DNA of 64,000 bases from Strongyloides papillosus (taxonomy: Eukaryota; Nematoda; Chromadorea; Rhabditida; Strongyloididae): contig SRSI01000050.1 in the NCBI GenBank assembly GCA_005656395.1, positions 372,001 through 436,000 on the forward strand, read 5' to 3'. The notes beneath the pieces were generated by a model. That model searched no databases. It was not told the origin of the DNA and was given only the letters and a program-made list of their open reading frames with translations. Position numbers and translations under genes: made by a program. Below, in pieces: positions 23,666 through 35,318 of the stretch (positions within the stretch are counted from its first letter, which is position 1; each line of letters begins with the position of its first letter).

Positions 23666-25237
23666 TTATAAATTAATTGTTGTTACGTTGACGGCCTCAT
23701 TTTCAATAAATCTCTGCTTTAAATTCCCATATTTTAGAATGTTTATTTCTGCTAGTATATTGACTACGATTCTGAAATCACTTTTTGATAGGTTTAGTTT
23801 TTCTTGCATCTCATCTGGGTCCAGGTACCGTGCCACATTGACGGTTTGGCAGATGTTGGAGATGACGGATGCTATGAATTTTATCAGTACTTTGTCATTA
23901 GGAAAGTTACTGACATTTGCTAGGGGTGTTAGGAATTTACCTAAATAAATGGGTGAGCTTAATTTTTCTTGATTTAAATTTAAGATAACTGTAAACCGGG
24001 GGTCAGAAAATGAGATGCTTTCAGTTTTTGAACATGCAACACCTATGATTTGTTTTTCATATGGAACACAATCTCTAAAAAGAGTGAAACAAAATTATTA
24101 ATAAAAAATAATAAGTTCATATTAAACATACAACGCAAATGCATTTGGTATTTCTTTCGTTATACTCAACGACGGTTTAATATAAATCAATTTCTGCAAA
24201 AAATCCAAAGCCGTCTTCTCTCTCTTCTCGGAGGCCAATATACATATCCGGTACCCAGACAAAAGCGAAGCAATCAGCCTATCAAGCCCATTCTCCATTA
24301 AACAAAGAGTTTTTTCATTCTCAAGAAAATCATCATCCTGATCAGGTCTCGTATAATTCTTCCTAGGATGGACACTCCTAATAACAGGATTCCTCCCACA
24401 AAACAAAATCCCATACTTCTGATTCTCTAGTGTCAATGTAACTAACTCATTATAATACTTCTCAAAACTAAATACAAATTTATCAAATGCACACAAACAC
24501 AACTCTCGTAATGGTAATAAATCTTGTGATGACAGCCCACGTTCTATGGCCGGGAAAAATTTCTCCATCTCCTGGGGTAGGAATGTGCAATTACAGCTTT
24601 CCTCCTCACCGGATAGCGCTGAAAATGCTCCTTGGAGTTTGTTTGTGAGAGATCTTATTTGTTTGGAGATGGTTTGGATTTTTGTTGCCAGGACAGGTGA
24701 GATGTTTCGAGAATAATGGAGTTTGTAATACTCACTGACCGTATCGTTTTCTATCCTATCAGCAATATCCATCATTAGGTATGAGAATCTTTTGAATTGC
24801 CTCCTATTACATGACAATACGGGTTTTAACATTTCACTTACAATATTCTCAAATTTGGTAAACAATTCCACGGTGGGGCGTTCTGGTGTCAGGTATGCTA
24901 AAGCAAACGATCTTTGAAAAGCTCTTGCAGTTACATCTAGTATAGTTGAGTAATGTACTAACGCATGGAGAGCTAGGCTTTGATTGTATAATAGGGTCGT
25001 TGAACCATGTATCATGTCTGCTGACATCAACCAAACACTTACATTATCGAGATTTAGGTGAACTGAAACTTTTTCTGGGTAGTGAATTAATGGTTTTGGA
25101 CCGAGGATTTGATCAAAATTTAGAAGTAGTAAAACTGGTGTTTTTGAACATGTCAATTCCATAAAAGGATCATTTAAATTGTCTTGTTCAACTAAATCTG
25201 CGATTATCCCATTAACGGTAATTCTATTTTTTAGCAT
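23666..25237 (-). CDS. SMCR8/folliculin-family longin-DENN protein
   Basis: Exons 25237-24132 and 24074-23666 (57-nt intron) give 504 residues. The N-terminal half reads like the longin domain of SMCR8/folliculin: LLNFDQILGPKPLIHYPE, then ALVHYSTILDVTARAFQRSF followed by ALAYLTPE (compare SMCR8 HHLTLYDLEARGF...F.AY). The C-terminal part, SGYRICILASEKREKTALDF and following, looks like a DENN core. These proteins act with C9orf72 or FNIP in Rab/Rag GTPase control and autophagy. Shorter than human SMCR8 (937), so assignment between SMCR8 and folliculin is not certain. The ATG follows a TTTTTAAG acceptor, suggesting trans-splicing. Confidence 0.6.
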
Positions 25238-25419
25238 AACCTTAAAAACTATACACAATCATACAATATAAAAAAATAATTATCGATTGATAAGCAAACA
25301 ATATGAACAAACAAATAACAAACGGTATATACTACAAATTATATATTCAAACACCAAATGTCAATGAATTTAAAAATTAGTAAAATACAATAAATATTAG
25401 GAAAGATTTTATATTTAAT

Positions 25420-26826
25420 TCACTTTTTGTAGGAAACCCTTTTGATTCTCTATAAATACAGGATATATAAATATTTGCTAGATAATGAAAACTTACTTCG
25501 CAATAAACTTTACCCATAAACTGATTAACACACTTTTCCACTTCTTTTTTTTGTAGTCTTCTTATTCTTTCATAGTGCCCTGCTCGATTTAGGGATTTTT
25601 TTGTTACATGTCGCATCCATTCCTCTGGAAATGCCTTTATTTTGGCTGTGTCCATCTCTAGTATTGATTGAACATCTTTAGCTGTTTTTTTTCCAAATAA
25701 TACCTCGACTGCTGCTGCACGTTTTTCTATGGCTATCTGTGCCCGGATCTGACTGGCTTGGTGGATTTTTTTTTGACGGGCTTGGGACTTTTGGAGGAAA
25801 TCGTTTTTGTTGTTTATTAAATACTCCTGAAAATATTATTTAGAAAATTAAATGGTAATTTACGTTTACTGTCCTGTATTTAACACCCTTAGGGATTGAT
25901 TTTTTTTCTGGTATTTCAATGTAGTAGGCTATTTTTGAACCATCTTCATTTAAGGAAGGCGTCTTTTCACTATACTCAAAATATATATCATTTTCATCAT
26001 TAAGTGTCTCATTGTCATTATTACTTTTAACTGTTTTATCATCATCTGAAGACATTAAACTTGAGAATTTTCTTATCATAGAATCTGTATTAATACTATC
26101 CGACAACCCTTCAATCTCTTTATTAAGTCCTTCAAGTATCTCTGGTGTATTTCTGTCATGATTATCAACATCATTTGAACTCTGATAAATGACTTTCTCG
26201 TAAAATATCTTCTCTTGTTGACATAAAGCAGAACCAGAGCTATTAAAACTATCACCGGGTTCACATGACGCATTCACCACTAATGATGTATTCTTTCTCT
26301 TTTGATTTGTGATTTTTTCCGCATCAATAGACATATTATTTCCTGTAACTACATCGTTCGTATTATTTTCCTTATCATTAACATTGTTTTGACTATTATT
26401 TACATCTGTAATTGTAGAAATTGTGTTCATAATATCGTGAATGGTATAATCTTTTATTTCGTTTCCACTTTTCCCGAGTACCTTTTCAAACATTTCATAT
26501 ACTAATCTTACTTTATCCTTTTCAACCTGTCAAAAATCATATTATTTATCATAATGGTATGGAAATATTTGGTTTTTCATAGGAAAATTTATGGTTTAAA
26601 AATAATAAATATATATTTTATATGTATTTATGAGGGCAGATGTTGACTACAATACTCTATTAATTCCCTACCTTTAAAGCTTTCTTTAAATAACTATTTT
26701 GTTCTTTATATCTCCTTAATTTCCAATCATACTTTTTCAGTAATTCCCTTAATTGTTGATTTTCTTAAAGTAAAGTTTATAAATTCTTTCACAAATTAAT
26801 GAAAATTACCTTCCATCCTGGTACAT
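25420..26826 (-). CDS. Coiled-coil protein with ALMS-motif-like C-terminus
   Basis: Five exons fit in frame: 26826-26820, 26763-26672, 26526-25864, 25826-25497 and 25449-25420 (373 residues). The N-terminus is a coiled coil ([19 protein letters not shown]). The middle is low-complexity, Asn/Asp/Ser-rich. The end has EYLINNKNDFLQKSQARQKK, then a basic helix and KVYCERIKRVSYKK. That end resembles the ALMS motif of centrosomal proteins (ALMS1, CEP295), but the match is weak and from memory. The first exon is only 7 nt, so the true 5' end could differ. It lies 182 nt upstream of the SMCR8-like gene, same strand. Confidence 0.6.
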
Positions 26827-27675
26827 AGATTAGATAGAAAAAAAATGAAAGAACAATAGACGACAACTACTGTGAATACAAAAGAAAAGCAAATAATGTC
26901 GTCTTTTAAAGGTACCCCGCTTATTTGTGAAATGTCACTTAGTCATTTAAACGTACCTTTTTAGAATGAAATTTATTTTATAAATGTGAGTATGATTTTA
27001 TCTACTATTTTATATTGTTGTTAGGACAGGGGATATTTGACAAATTGATAAATATGAATGCCATTGTTTGCTGTTTTTCTTTCTTTAAATATTTAAATAA
27101 AATATTAAAAAAATACTTTTAATTGTATTTTACAAGTTTTTATATTTATTTTTTTATCATTCAAAAATATTTATCTTTCCTTAAATTGACAACCACCTAA
27201 AAGACCAAAAACAAACTTACTTCTACATTCTTATCAGCTGACTAGTTTCTTATCACTAAATAATCTTTACCCCCTAATATCAAGGATACACATAAAAAGT
27301 GTCAACATTGTATAAAACTTTCACGTACCAATTTAAATTGTCAATATAATAATTTCACAAGAAGTACCTACTCTCGAAATGTTTGTTCTTTTTTTCTCTA
27401 TCCAGAGTACATTTTCCTATTTATTTTAAAGACAATTTCATTTAGCAAAAAAAATGTTTAAAATATACATTGTCCATTAATCCTTTTTAACGATCTCTAC
27501 TTAAAATGTTATATGTACCATATATTCTATGTGAATATTTTGTATCTAATATATTTATTAGAAATATATGAGTAAACTGTATTAAACCTCAATTCTCAAT
27601 TTTATAATATAATATATACCTAAATCCTACTATATTTCTTATATTGTAGTTTAGTTGATTTTTTAATAATTTTCT
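26827..27675. other. Intergenic stretch, divergent promoter region
   Basis: Between the divergent coiled-coil and PTTG1IP-like genes. AT-rich; no gene or repeat array seen. Confidence 0.4.
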
Positions 27676-27696
27676 ATGAATGTTTTTAGTTGTAAA

Positions 27697-28366
27697 ATGA
27701 AAAGTAGTAGAAGAATATACATACTCCTACTTATGGTTATTTTTTTGTTTGCCAAAAATGCCAAATCATATGTTGTGGAACAGGGAATAAATGATGAAAT
27801 CGAGGATTGGAATGAGAAAAATACCATTGCCAATCTAAAGAGAGAATTAAATTGCTCTATACCGGATGGGAAAAAGAATAATTGTCAGAACTGCTTAGAT
27901 ATCGATAAGGTATAAATCTCCTTTACATTTAATTTTGTATTATAATACTTTTCAGAACTGTTTATGGTGTTTATCATCTAAGACATGCCAAAAATACGAT
28001 GGATTCTTTCAAAATTGCAACTACGAAGATTCCCGTGTCTACCATTGTGAACTCCCATACACAGCAGTCATAATTTTCTTCATTGCCTTAGCTGTTATAG
28101 TTTTCTTCGTTTGCATTGTCGTCTTTTGCTGCGTATGTTCTAAGATGGATCAATGTGCTAAATGGAATAGAAATAGAATATATATGAAGGAAACTTTAAA
28201 GAATAAGATTCAGAGGGATAGCCTCTCTAAGGAACAGGAACAACGAAAGATGGCCCGACAAGCTAGAATGGATGAGTTAAGAGTAAAATACGGAATTAAA
28301 CTTTCTTCTCCATCATTTACAAGAATGAACAGTTTTAGATCGAAAAAAGATTCAAATAATATTTAA
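27697..28366 (+). CDS. PTTG1IP-like type I membrane protein with PSI domain
   Basis: Exons up to 27909 and 27956-28366. From the ATG at 27697 it has 207 residues; an in-frame ATG at 27676 would add seven. The downstream start is preferred because a TTTTTAG acceptor lies 8 nt before it and because it opens a signal peptide (RRIYILLLMVIFLFA). Next come a PSI-type cysteine cluster (NCQNCLDID, NCLWCLSSKTCQKY), one membrane segment (TAVIIFFIALAVIVFFVCIV) and a cytosolic coiled coil. The tail RQARMDELRVKYGI matches PTTG1IP (RHDEIRKKYG). In mammals the protein binds securin; a role here is not shown. Confidence 0.85.
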
Positions 28367-28661
28367 TATAAATATTCTTCCTAAAAAGAAACGAGATTTA
28401 TACACTCTAAGGCAGCATCTGTAAATCTTATTGTATTCCGATTACAAAATTCTCGGGTATCTATATAATATTTTTAATAATAAAATTTATATTGTTATTT
28501 GTCATTTTTAGTATCATTTACCTACCCCACTCTATTAAAAAATTCTCTCCAAGTAAAATATAAACTTGTAAATATTACTACATACAAAAAAGTATTCGCT
28601 ATAAGAGCATGTTTTGGAGTTATAGTTTCAATTGTAACTAGAAGTTATTTAATTATTTAAT

Positions 28662-31600
28662 ATGTTTGCTGAGGGAAGGTTTCTAGATGAGAAACAATTC
28701 CTGATTTCTACACCAATTCCTTCTTCTCTAATAATTGGTTCTGAGTATTGTAATTTTACATCTCCTACATCGAAAAATTTAGTTCTCGCATTCTCTGATC
28801 GTATTGAAATATATGAATGGCGCGGGAACACACTGACAAAGGAATTGAGGTTCCTTCCTGGTTGTAACTTGGCGTACATAAAATGTATAAGGAATAAGAA
28901 GAATGTAAGTTATTTTAATGATATTTTGTAATGTATTTTTGTTAAGGAATCCGATCTTATATTTGTTATTAACAGTGAATTTGAATTCTCAATTTTTGGT
29001 TATAATAATGGAGAAATTTATTTTGCCATGAAAGGTAATATTATATCGAATTATAAAAGAATCCGGGAACAGGGAATACAGATTGCTGTATGTCCTAAAC
29101 AAGGAAAAATCGCTATCACTGGAATGGATCAAAATTTGTATGTTATTGATAGATTTGAAAGAACGGATAGAAAGAATGCTGAATTCATTAAAGGCCCTTT
29201 AGATGTTGTTGATATGTCTTTTATAGATTATTCAAAGTTCAAATCTGAAACTAGGATAGCAATGTTAGTTCACTATGATTCTTATCTACATTATGAAGTA
29301 TATGAATTAGACTACAGGACTTGTAGTCTTAGGAATGTTTTATCAATCAAAGATATACCTATTCATTGTACAAAGTTATACTGTCCACAAATTTACAATG
29401 ACGGAACAACATTTATCTTAGGCGGTATTTGTATTTATATTGTTCGTGGAGGAAATTTTTCGGAGAAAAAACTTACTGTTAATAATCTTGAAAGAATAGA
29501 GTTAGATACGGTGATCGATAATTCAATAATCTCCATAGCACCATTTAATGAAAACCCATCAAAATTCGCTTTTTGTGACAGGGCCGGTGTACTTTTTACA
29601 GCAGATATATTAGCAAACGACATTCTTGTTGAAAGAATCGGAAATATCAATCCAACGGCATCTTTGAATCACTTAGAAAACAATATCTTCTTCGCTTCAT
29701 CCATGATAAAAGACAGTATCTTATTCAGTGTCGAGTCAAACATCGAGAATCCCCAACAAACAAATATAAATATCCTAGATTCAATCCCTTACTACGGCCC
29801 AATCACAGATATGTACATGGTCAACGAAGACGACCAAGTAATTGGAATCTGTGGCGGTGATGGGAAGAACGGTTTCCTCACCCTAGTCAAACACTCTCCA
29901 ACATTCAGATGCGCCTGGGAGTTTGTTGCTGTTGGTCTCCATCGTTTTTACGTTGTCCCTAAAGATAGCCAGTATAATATATGTTTTGCCTCAACTCTAA
30001 ATAAGACAATCACTTTTGTTTTAAGTACCAAAACCGGTGAAAGAATCGAAATGACTTTTCCAGGATTTAATTATGAATCGAGGACTTTGTTTGTAAATTA
30101 CCATCCTCCATCGGAAACGTTTTTCCAGGTTACGGATGAGGGTGTTTCAATTACTAATTTTAATGATAGAATAGGTAATAATTGTCAGTTACTTAATGAT
30201 GATGATCTGATAGTTGTCTCAACGAATAATGACGGTGTTTTTGTTGTGGCTAATGGTAATACCATATATATTTATAATTTAAATAATGAAAAGAATCCAG
30301 TTGTTGGTGAATACAGATTTGATAGGAAAATTACTTCTATTGATCTATTGAAAGCTAGAGGTTTTAATGCATTAGCATATTTTGTGGTCATTTTTGAATT
30401 TATACCAAACATTCATGTGTTTAAGATTAACATTGACGATGGAATAAAGGTGGAACATGTTGCTGAATCGACTATTGAAAATATTGGAATTGTTAATGAC
30501 ATTAAATGGTATTGCGGAAGTGATGAAGAGGATTCAGATTGTATTGTTGTTTGTGACTTTTCCGGTAAAGCTTATTTTATTGACTTTAATGTTGAGAGTG
30601 GATTTAAATCTAATTACGTTGTTGTTAGTGTCGGTGATGGTGCCCTGGAGACATTTGAATGCTCAGTAAAAGGACAAAGATCAATATTCTTTTCATGCGA
30701 GAATGCAGGATTCTCACCCTGGAGGAGGTGGAATTCGGATGTACCCAAATTAAATATCAATACTTCTCTGCAAGCGTATTCTTACTATGACAATGACATT
30801 AGTTACATTATTCACATGGAACACAACACTGCTAAAGTCTCTTACTTAACCGATGAAAAAGAGATCTCATACGACAAACTCGAAATCGACTATGACTTGA
30901 CACGATTTGCCTATGACTCAAAAAACAATGTACTTCTTGCTGTGGCTGTAAAAGAAAGTCAGGCAGATTATTATGAAGCTTCAATGCATGATTTTGATCT
31001 ACTAAAACCAGATTATGGACCTAGAATCCATTTTCCCTTTTATGAATTATCTTTAGATGATGTGAAAAAAGAGATAGCAGAGGAAATCAAATATTGTGCC
31101 AGTGAAAATTCCTATATTATTCTTGTCTCATTAGACCATATGAAAGTAGAAGCAATGTATAGATTACCTCCTTTTGAAATTGCGTTATGTATAAAGCCTA
31201 TTAAAATACCAAGTCATTTAGGTTCGTTTTTTGTTGTTGGAACTGCTGTTGAGAAACCGGATCTTTCTCAACCAGAAATTACTGATGGAAGATTGTTGTT
31301 AATTGAAGTTAAAGGAGATTATCAAAAAACAATTGAGATTAGGGCAGAGAAAAGTGTTAAGAGTCCCGTTTTTGCCATATCAACAAGTGATGATAAAGTT
31401 ATTGCTACTATGCTAAATTCTGTTAGAATGTTCAAATGTACAATAGACGACTTCAAATTGAAACACTCAAAATATGAATTTCTACGAGCAAATCGGATTG
31501 AAATGTATGGTGAAAAGGCAATTGTTGGAGATGCTATGAGATCTGTGTCTATTTTAACTACCAAGAAAGATAATGTAGATGTTTATTCGAGGTTAACAGA

Positions 31601-32144
31601 TAGTCGTGGTTTAACAGCAGTGCATATTTTTGATGATGAATGTTATATACGTTGCGTTGAGAATTGCATTCATATTTTAACTGAATGTCAAACAGAGGAG
31701 TTTCGTTCTCTTCAGATATCTAAAATGTTGTATATTGGTGTCCAGGTTAATAAGATAATCCATGGGCATATCGGTAAGGTTGATCTATCAAAATATGCTG
31801 GACTCGGTAAATGTCTAACAATGGCCACTCTTGAGGGGTCTTTAATGACTCTCTTCGAGATTGACCCCAAAATGTACGACTTCCTAAAAATAATAGAAGG
31901 AAAAATCTACGACCGCCTACCACGATTCTTCGAAAGCCACGAGCCATCAGAAATCCTAAGAATAAAAGGCAAAAATCAATTTGTAAATACAGACTACTTC
32001 AAGTACTTCATGACTCTCCCCTTCGAGACAAGGAAAGACATCCTCCGACTTGAAGGTATCCCACCCTACCCCTGTACTAACGAAGTATTTGATCGCTATG
32101 AAACACTAGAAAACATTCTATCTTTATGGTCTCAATTATTTTAA
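28662..32144 (+). CDS. ddb-1: DNA damage-binding protein 1 (DDB1), CUL4 ligase adaptor
   Basis: Exons 28662-28904 and 28947-32144 (42-nt intron) give 1146 residues; human DDB1 has 1140. It should be the three-propeller adaptor linking CUL4 to DCAF receptors. Recognisable stretches are DLIFVINSEFEFSIF followed by a YNNGEI strand, FAMKGNIISNYKRIREQGIQ, YYGPITDMYMV, GLTAVHIFDDECYIRCVENC, and the C-terminal GKCLTMATLEGSLMTLFEI corresponding to human QGSVLFGTVNGMIGLV. The rest is strongly diverged for a usually conserved protein. The CPSF1/SF3B3 relatives are longer, which supports DDB1. The last 60 residues do not clearly match the human end. Confidence 0.82.
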
Positions 32145-32172
32145 CAAAATTTTATGGAATTTTGTGGAGGAA

Positions 32173-33144
32173 TTAACTTTTTTTAATTTTATTTAAAATT
32201 GATTTTGTAATATTATTTGTAGCATGTAATCCAACAGTTCCATATGTGGTGGGTACTGTTGAGGAATAAAATATTTTATGAGAGTCGAAGAGTGGTTTCC
32301 ACTTTTTTTTTATTCTGTTGAGATCACTTTCTGAGAGGTTTTTGTTTTTTATTACGTCACTGGCAAGCTCTTTTAGTTTGTTGTGCCTTTCGTTGTAGTC
32401 TTGGGGTTGTAAGACGCCAGATCTTGGGAAATTTTGAGATCTTCTGTTTTTTCTTGGGTTTTTTGTTATGGAGTGGTTTTCTTTTGCTAGGGAATCTTTA
32501 GATTTTGATTTACTATAGGACAGCAAGTAATTCGATAGTTTCTTCTCTACCAATTCACTATACTCAGATGAAATAATTTCAAAACGTTTAAGTTCATTCT
32601 GAAGTCCGAGTTTTTCCCTATGTACTTCAAAATATGTTCCTAAATTGAAAAACAACTCAACTAATGAATGCGCGTAAAAGGCACAATTAACAACTTGGAA
32701 AGACCCCGATATACGAAGTGTGAATCCCTTAACACATTGCCGGAGACGCCGAATAAAATGATTCAACCTATCCCTATTAAATTTATCTGAATTTATTAAT
32801 CGGTCAAGTAAAACTTTGTTAGAATATATCGTTGCAGCGTCTTGATTTTTTTCATACTCCATATGACAATAAACAAATTGGGAATTTGTTAGAAATGTTT
32901 CAATTGCCAAATTTATGGCTTCTAATAATTCATAAAGCTCTTTTTTGGTGGATGTATCGTTTTGAATCACTTCTACAACTGGTTCTACAGGCTTTTTATC
33001 TACTGGATTATCTGGTTCCTTTAATTCTGTTAGTAAAATCACTCGACTTAATGAATCACATAACCATTTCATTTGAAACGATTTATCTTGCATCAACTCT
33101 TGCAAAATGATTTTACTTAATTTTTCACAATGATTATTTTCCAT
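32173..33144 (-). CDS. Uncharacterised 323-residue protein
   Basis: Single exon; the ATG lies 3 nt after a TTTTTTTAG acceptor, so the start is probably trans-spliced. The protein is helical and charged, with no signal peptide or membrane segment. The middle holds FIRRLRQCVKGFTLRISGSF, the C-terminal third is basic and Ser/Asn-rich (NPRKNRRSQNFPRSG), and the end is KSILNKIKKS. I do not recognise a family. It follows uS10m by 123 nt on the same strand and faces DDB1 tail to tail with only 28 nt between stop codons. Confidence 0.8.
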   Translation of the reverse strand: MENNHCEKLSKIILQELMQDKSFQMKWLCDSLSRVILLTELKEPDNPVDKKPVEPVVEVIQNDTSTKKELYELLEAINLAIETFLTNSQFVYCHMEYEKNQDAATIYSNKVLLDRLINSDKFNRDRLNHFIRRLRQCVKGFTLRISGSFQVVNCAFYAHSLVELFFNLGTYFEVHREKLGLQNELKRFEIISSEYSELVEKKLSNYLLSYSKSKSKDSLAKENHSITKNPRKNRRSQNFPRSGVLQPQDYNERHNKLKELASDVIKNKNLSESDLNRIKKKWKPLFDSHKIFYSSTVPTTYGTVGLHATNNITKSILNKIKKS

Positions 33145-33267
33145 CTCTAAAAAAAAAGCATTCTATCAATAGTAAAAATTTAACAAATAAGTAGCGACAA
33201 ACGCCTTAAAAAACAATAATCAAATAACTAATAATCTAATAAAACTATAAAAAAGTACAACAATCAA

Positions 33268-33805
33268 TTAACTATTATCTACTGCCGTTGTTTTTTGTTC
33301 CATTACTTCTTTAACAGACTTAGGAAGATCGCATATTTCAGTATAATCTACTCTCATAGCAACACCTTCAGGTATGTTACGTTGGATGTATTCAAGGAAT
33401 GTACTTGCAGTAGATCCAGTGACATTCTTTATGCTCATATCTCTTATATGTGTTCTGGTTTCATAGTGGACTTTATATTTTTTGTGGGCGAATTTTGATT
33501 TGTTTAGGCATGTTATCCATCTAACATAAGGGTGTTTTTGAACTGGGGTATTCTCGATATTTAAATGATAGCATGCGTTCTAGAAAATATAAAGAATTCA
33601 ATTATTTTTCGAAACATACCAAAAGAAATGTTGAATATGATTGCAAGACTGCTGGATCATGGCCTCTGTATTCAATTTTAATATTACTAAATAGTTTATC
33701 TAATTCTCTATCGTTTTGATTTGTTTCCGTTGCTGTTGCTAATGGTCTTAGGGATCCATTCCTAATACTAGTAATAGCTAAACTTTTCAAACTACTAGAT
33801 AACAT
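33268..33805 (-). CDS. mrps-10: Mitochondrial small ribosomal subunit protein uS10m
   Basis: Exons 33805-33620 and 33579-33268 (40-nt intron) give 165 residues. The N-terminus (MLSSSLKSLAITSIRNGSLR) is a typical mitochondrial presequence: basic, hydroxylated and without acids. The core matches MRPS10: IEYRGHDPAVLQSYSTF, then KKYKVHYETRTHIRDMSI, and TGSTASTFLEYIQRNIPEGV, corresponding to human [22 protein letters not shown]. Located in the mitochondrial 28S head. Upstream of, and possibly co-transcribed with, the 323-residue gene. Confidence 0.93.
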
Positions 33806-35318
33806 TGCAATAAACTATTTAGTATTAAGAAGAACTTTAGGAATGCTATGGTAAAATGTTGACAGGGTATTCGTTGTAAGATAATAGTCTGAAATTAATT
33901 TGTAATAATTAAATTTTTCAAGCAAATTACAATTATTTATAATTTAGTAGCAATTTTCACAGAGTGAGGTAATTTCCAACGTTATTGCTAGGCATTTATT
34001 TTAATTACAAGAACTTGGAAATTGGAAAAATAATGAATATAATTATTGCCAGCTAGCTGTTCTGAGTTTATTAAGAGAAGTATCAGAATAAGTTATATGT
34101 TTTTCTACAAGTATTTTAAATAGAGAAATTATGCACAAAAAAAAAAATGGGACACACATTTGCGTAAAATGTAATAAATTTGTCCCACCTAATAAAATTT
34201 GAATTTTCTTGATTTGCGATAATTTTAACGCAATTATTTTTTACAAAAAATCAAGGCAATAATTAAAGTAAATTTTTATATTTTATTGTATTTATTTTAA
34301 AACTTAAATTATTTTTTACAATACACTTTAAAATACAATATTAGAATTTAACTTATTATAAGATTAAAAAATACTTTTATAAAGAGTATTTATCGACATA
34401 TGATAGTATTTTTTAGATATTCTTTAATTGTTTGAATAACTATAAATAAGATTTTTATAAAAAGTTATATTAATCTGATGACTCAACTTTTTTATACTGT
34501 TTTTCAAGATCATCTTTAAAAGTCAAACTGATTAAAAGTTTTAAAACATTATACGTTTTGTTCATAGTAAAAAAATTTCTAAATATTTTAATTTAAATAA
34601 GAAAAATAGCAAGTACTAAGATAATATTTTCAATAAAGATTACTTTGTATGGTTAGATAATTATCACTCTTTCTTATTGTTGTTGTAAAATTTTTAAATT
34701 TACTGGTGTTAACGGGTTGTTTAAAAGAATGATTTTTGTTAAAACGTTAACAACTTTACACGAAATTGACTTCTGATAACTCAATTCATAATATATTATA
34801 AAAACAAATTAGATTCTAAAATAGGTGTAATATTTTTAAAATTTCTAAGATTAAATAAATGTTTCATTACTTCAAAATATTAAAAATATATATTTTTGTA
34901 AAAAAACGACCAAATTTATGCGAAAATCTAACATTTTGCGTCATTTAAAACATTTTTGTTGTCGCCTGATATTTTTAAAATTTGAATAAATTTTGACATT
35001 TCAAAGTGGTGGGACATTTTATTGCATTTTATGTAATAATGTCAAAATTTGTCCCATTTTTTTTTTGTGTGTGGTGCCATTAAATTATAAAATATTAAGA
35101 TAAAAAATGCCAAAGATCACAAAAATCAGGTGGCGATCAAGAAAAAATTCACAACATTTTATATCGGTTTAATGAAGATATATAACAATGGAATCAGATA
35201 TATTGGACAATGCAATACAATTGAATATATTTTTAGTAAAAAATATTATTTAGCATATGATCAACTTAACAAAATATGTAATAGTTTAATAAATCTATTA
35301 ATTTTAGAGGAACCTTCC
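33806..35318. other. Intergenic stretch containing a long inverted-repeat element
   Basis: No gene supported. An open frame at 35130-35363 is low complexity and overlaps the tail of the CDV3-like gene on the other strand. Most of the gap is the inverted-repeat element 34134-35074. Confidence 0.45.
34134..35074. mobile_element. MITE-like element with about 55-bp terminal inverted repeats
   Basis: Left end: CAC, an A tract, TGGGACACACATTTG, then a run ending TTTGTCCCACC at 34189. Right end, reverse-complemented: CACAC, an A tract, TGGGACAAATTTTG, then a run ending AATGTCCCACC. Both ends share an ATAAAATG(C/T)AATAAA(A/T)TTGTCCCACC-type core with small gaps. The interior of about 820 bp is very AT-rich and non-coding. 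No unambiguous target duplication was seen, so the family is not assigned. Confidence 0.6.

Noticed and set aside
23655..24301. Plus-strand open frames downstream of the UGT
   Set aside because: They are antisense to the coding exons of the SMCR8-like gene, whose frame and splice site explain the sequence.
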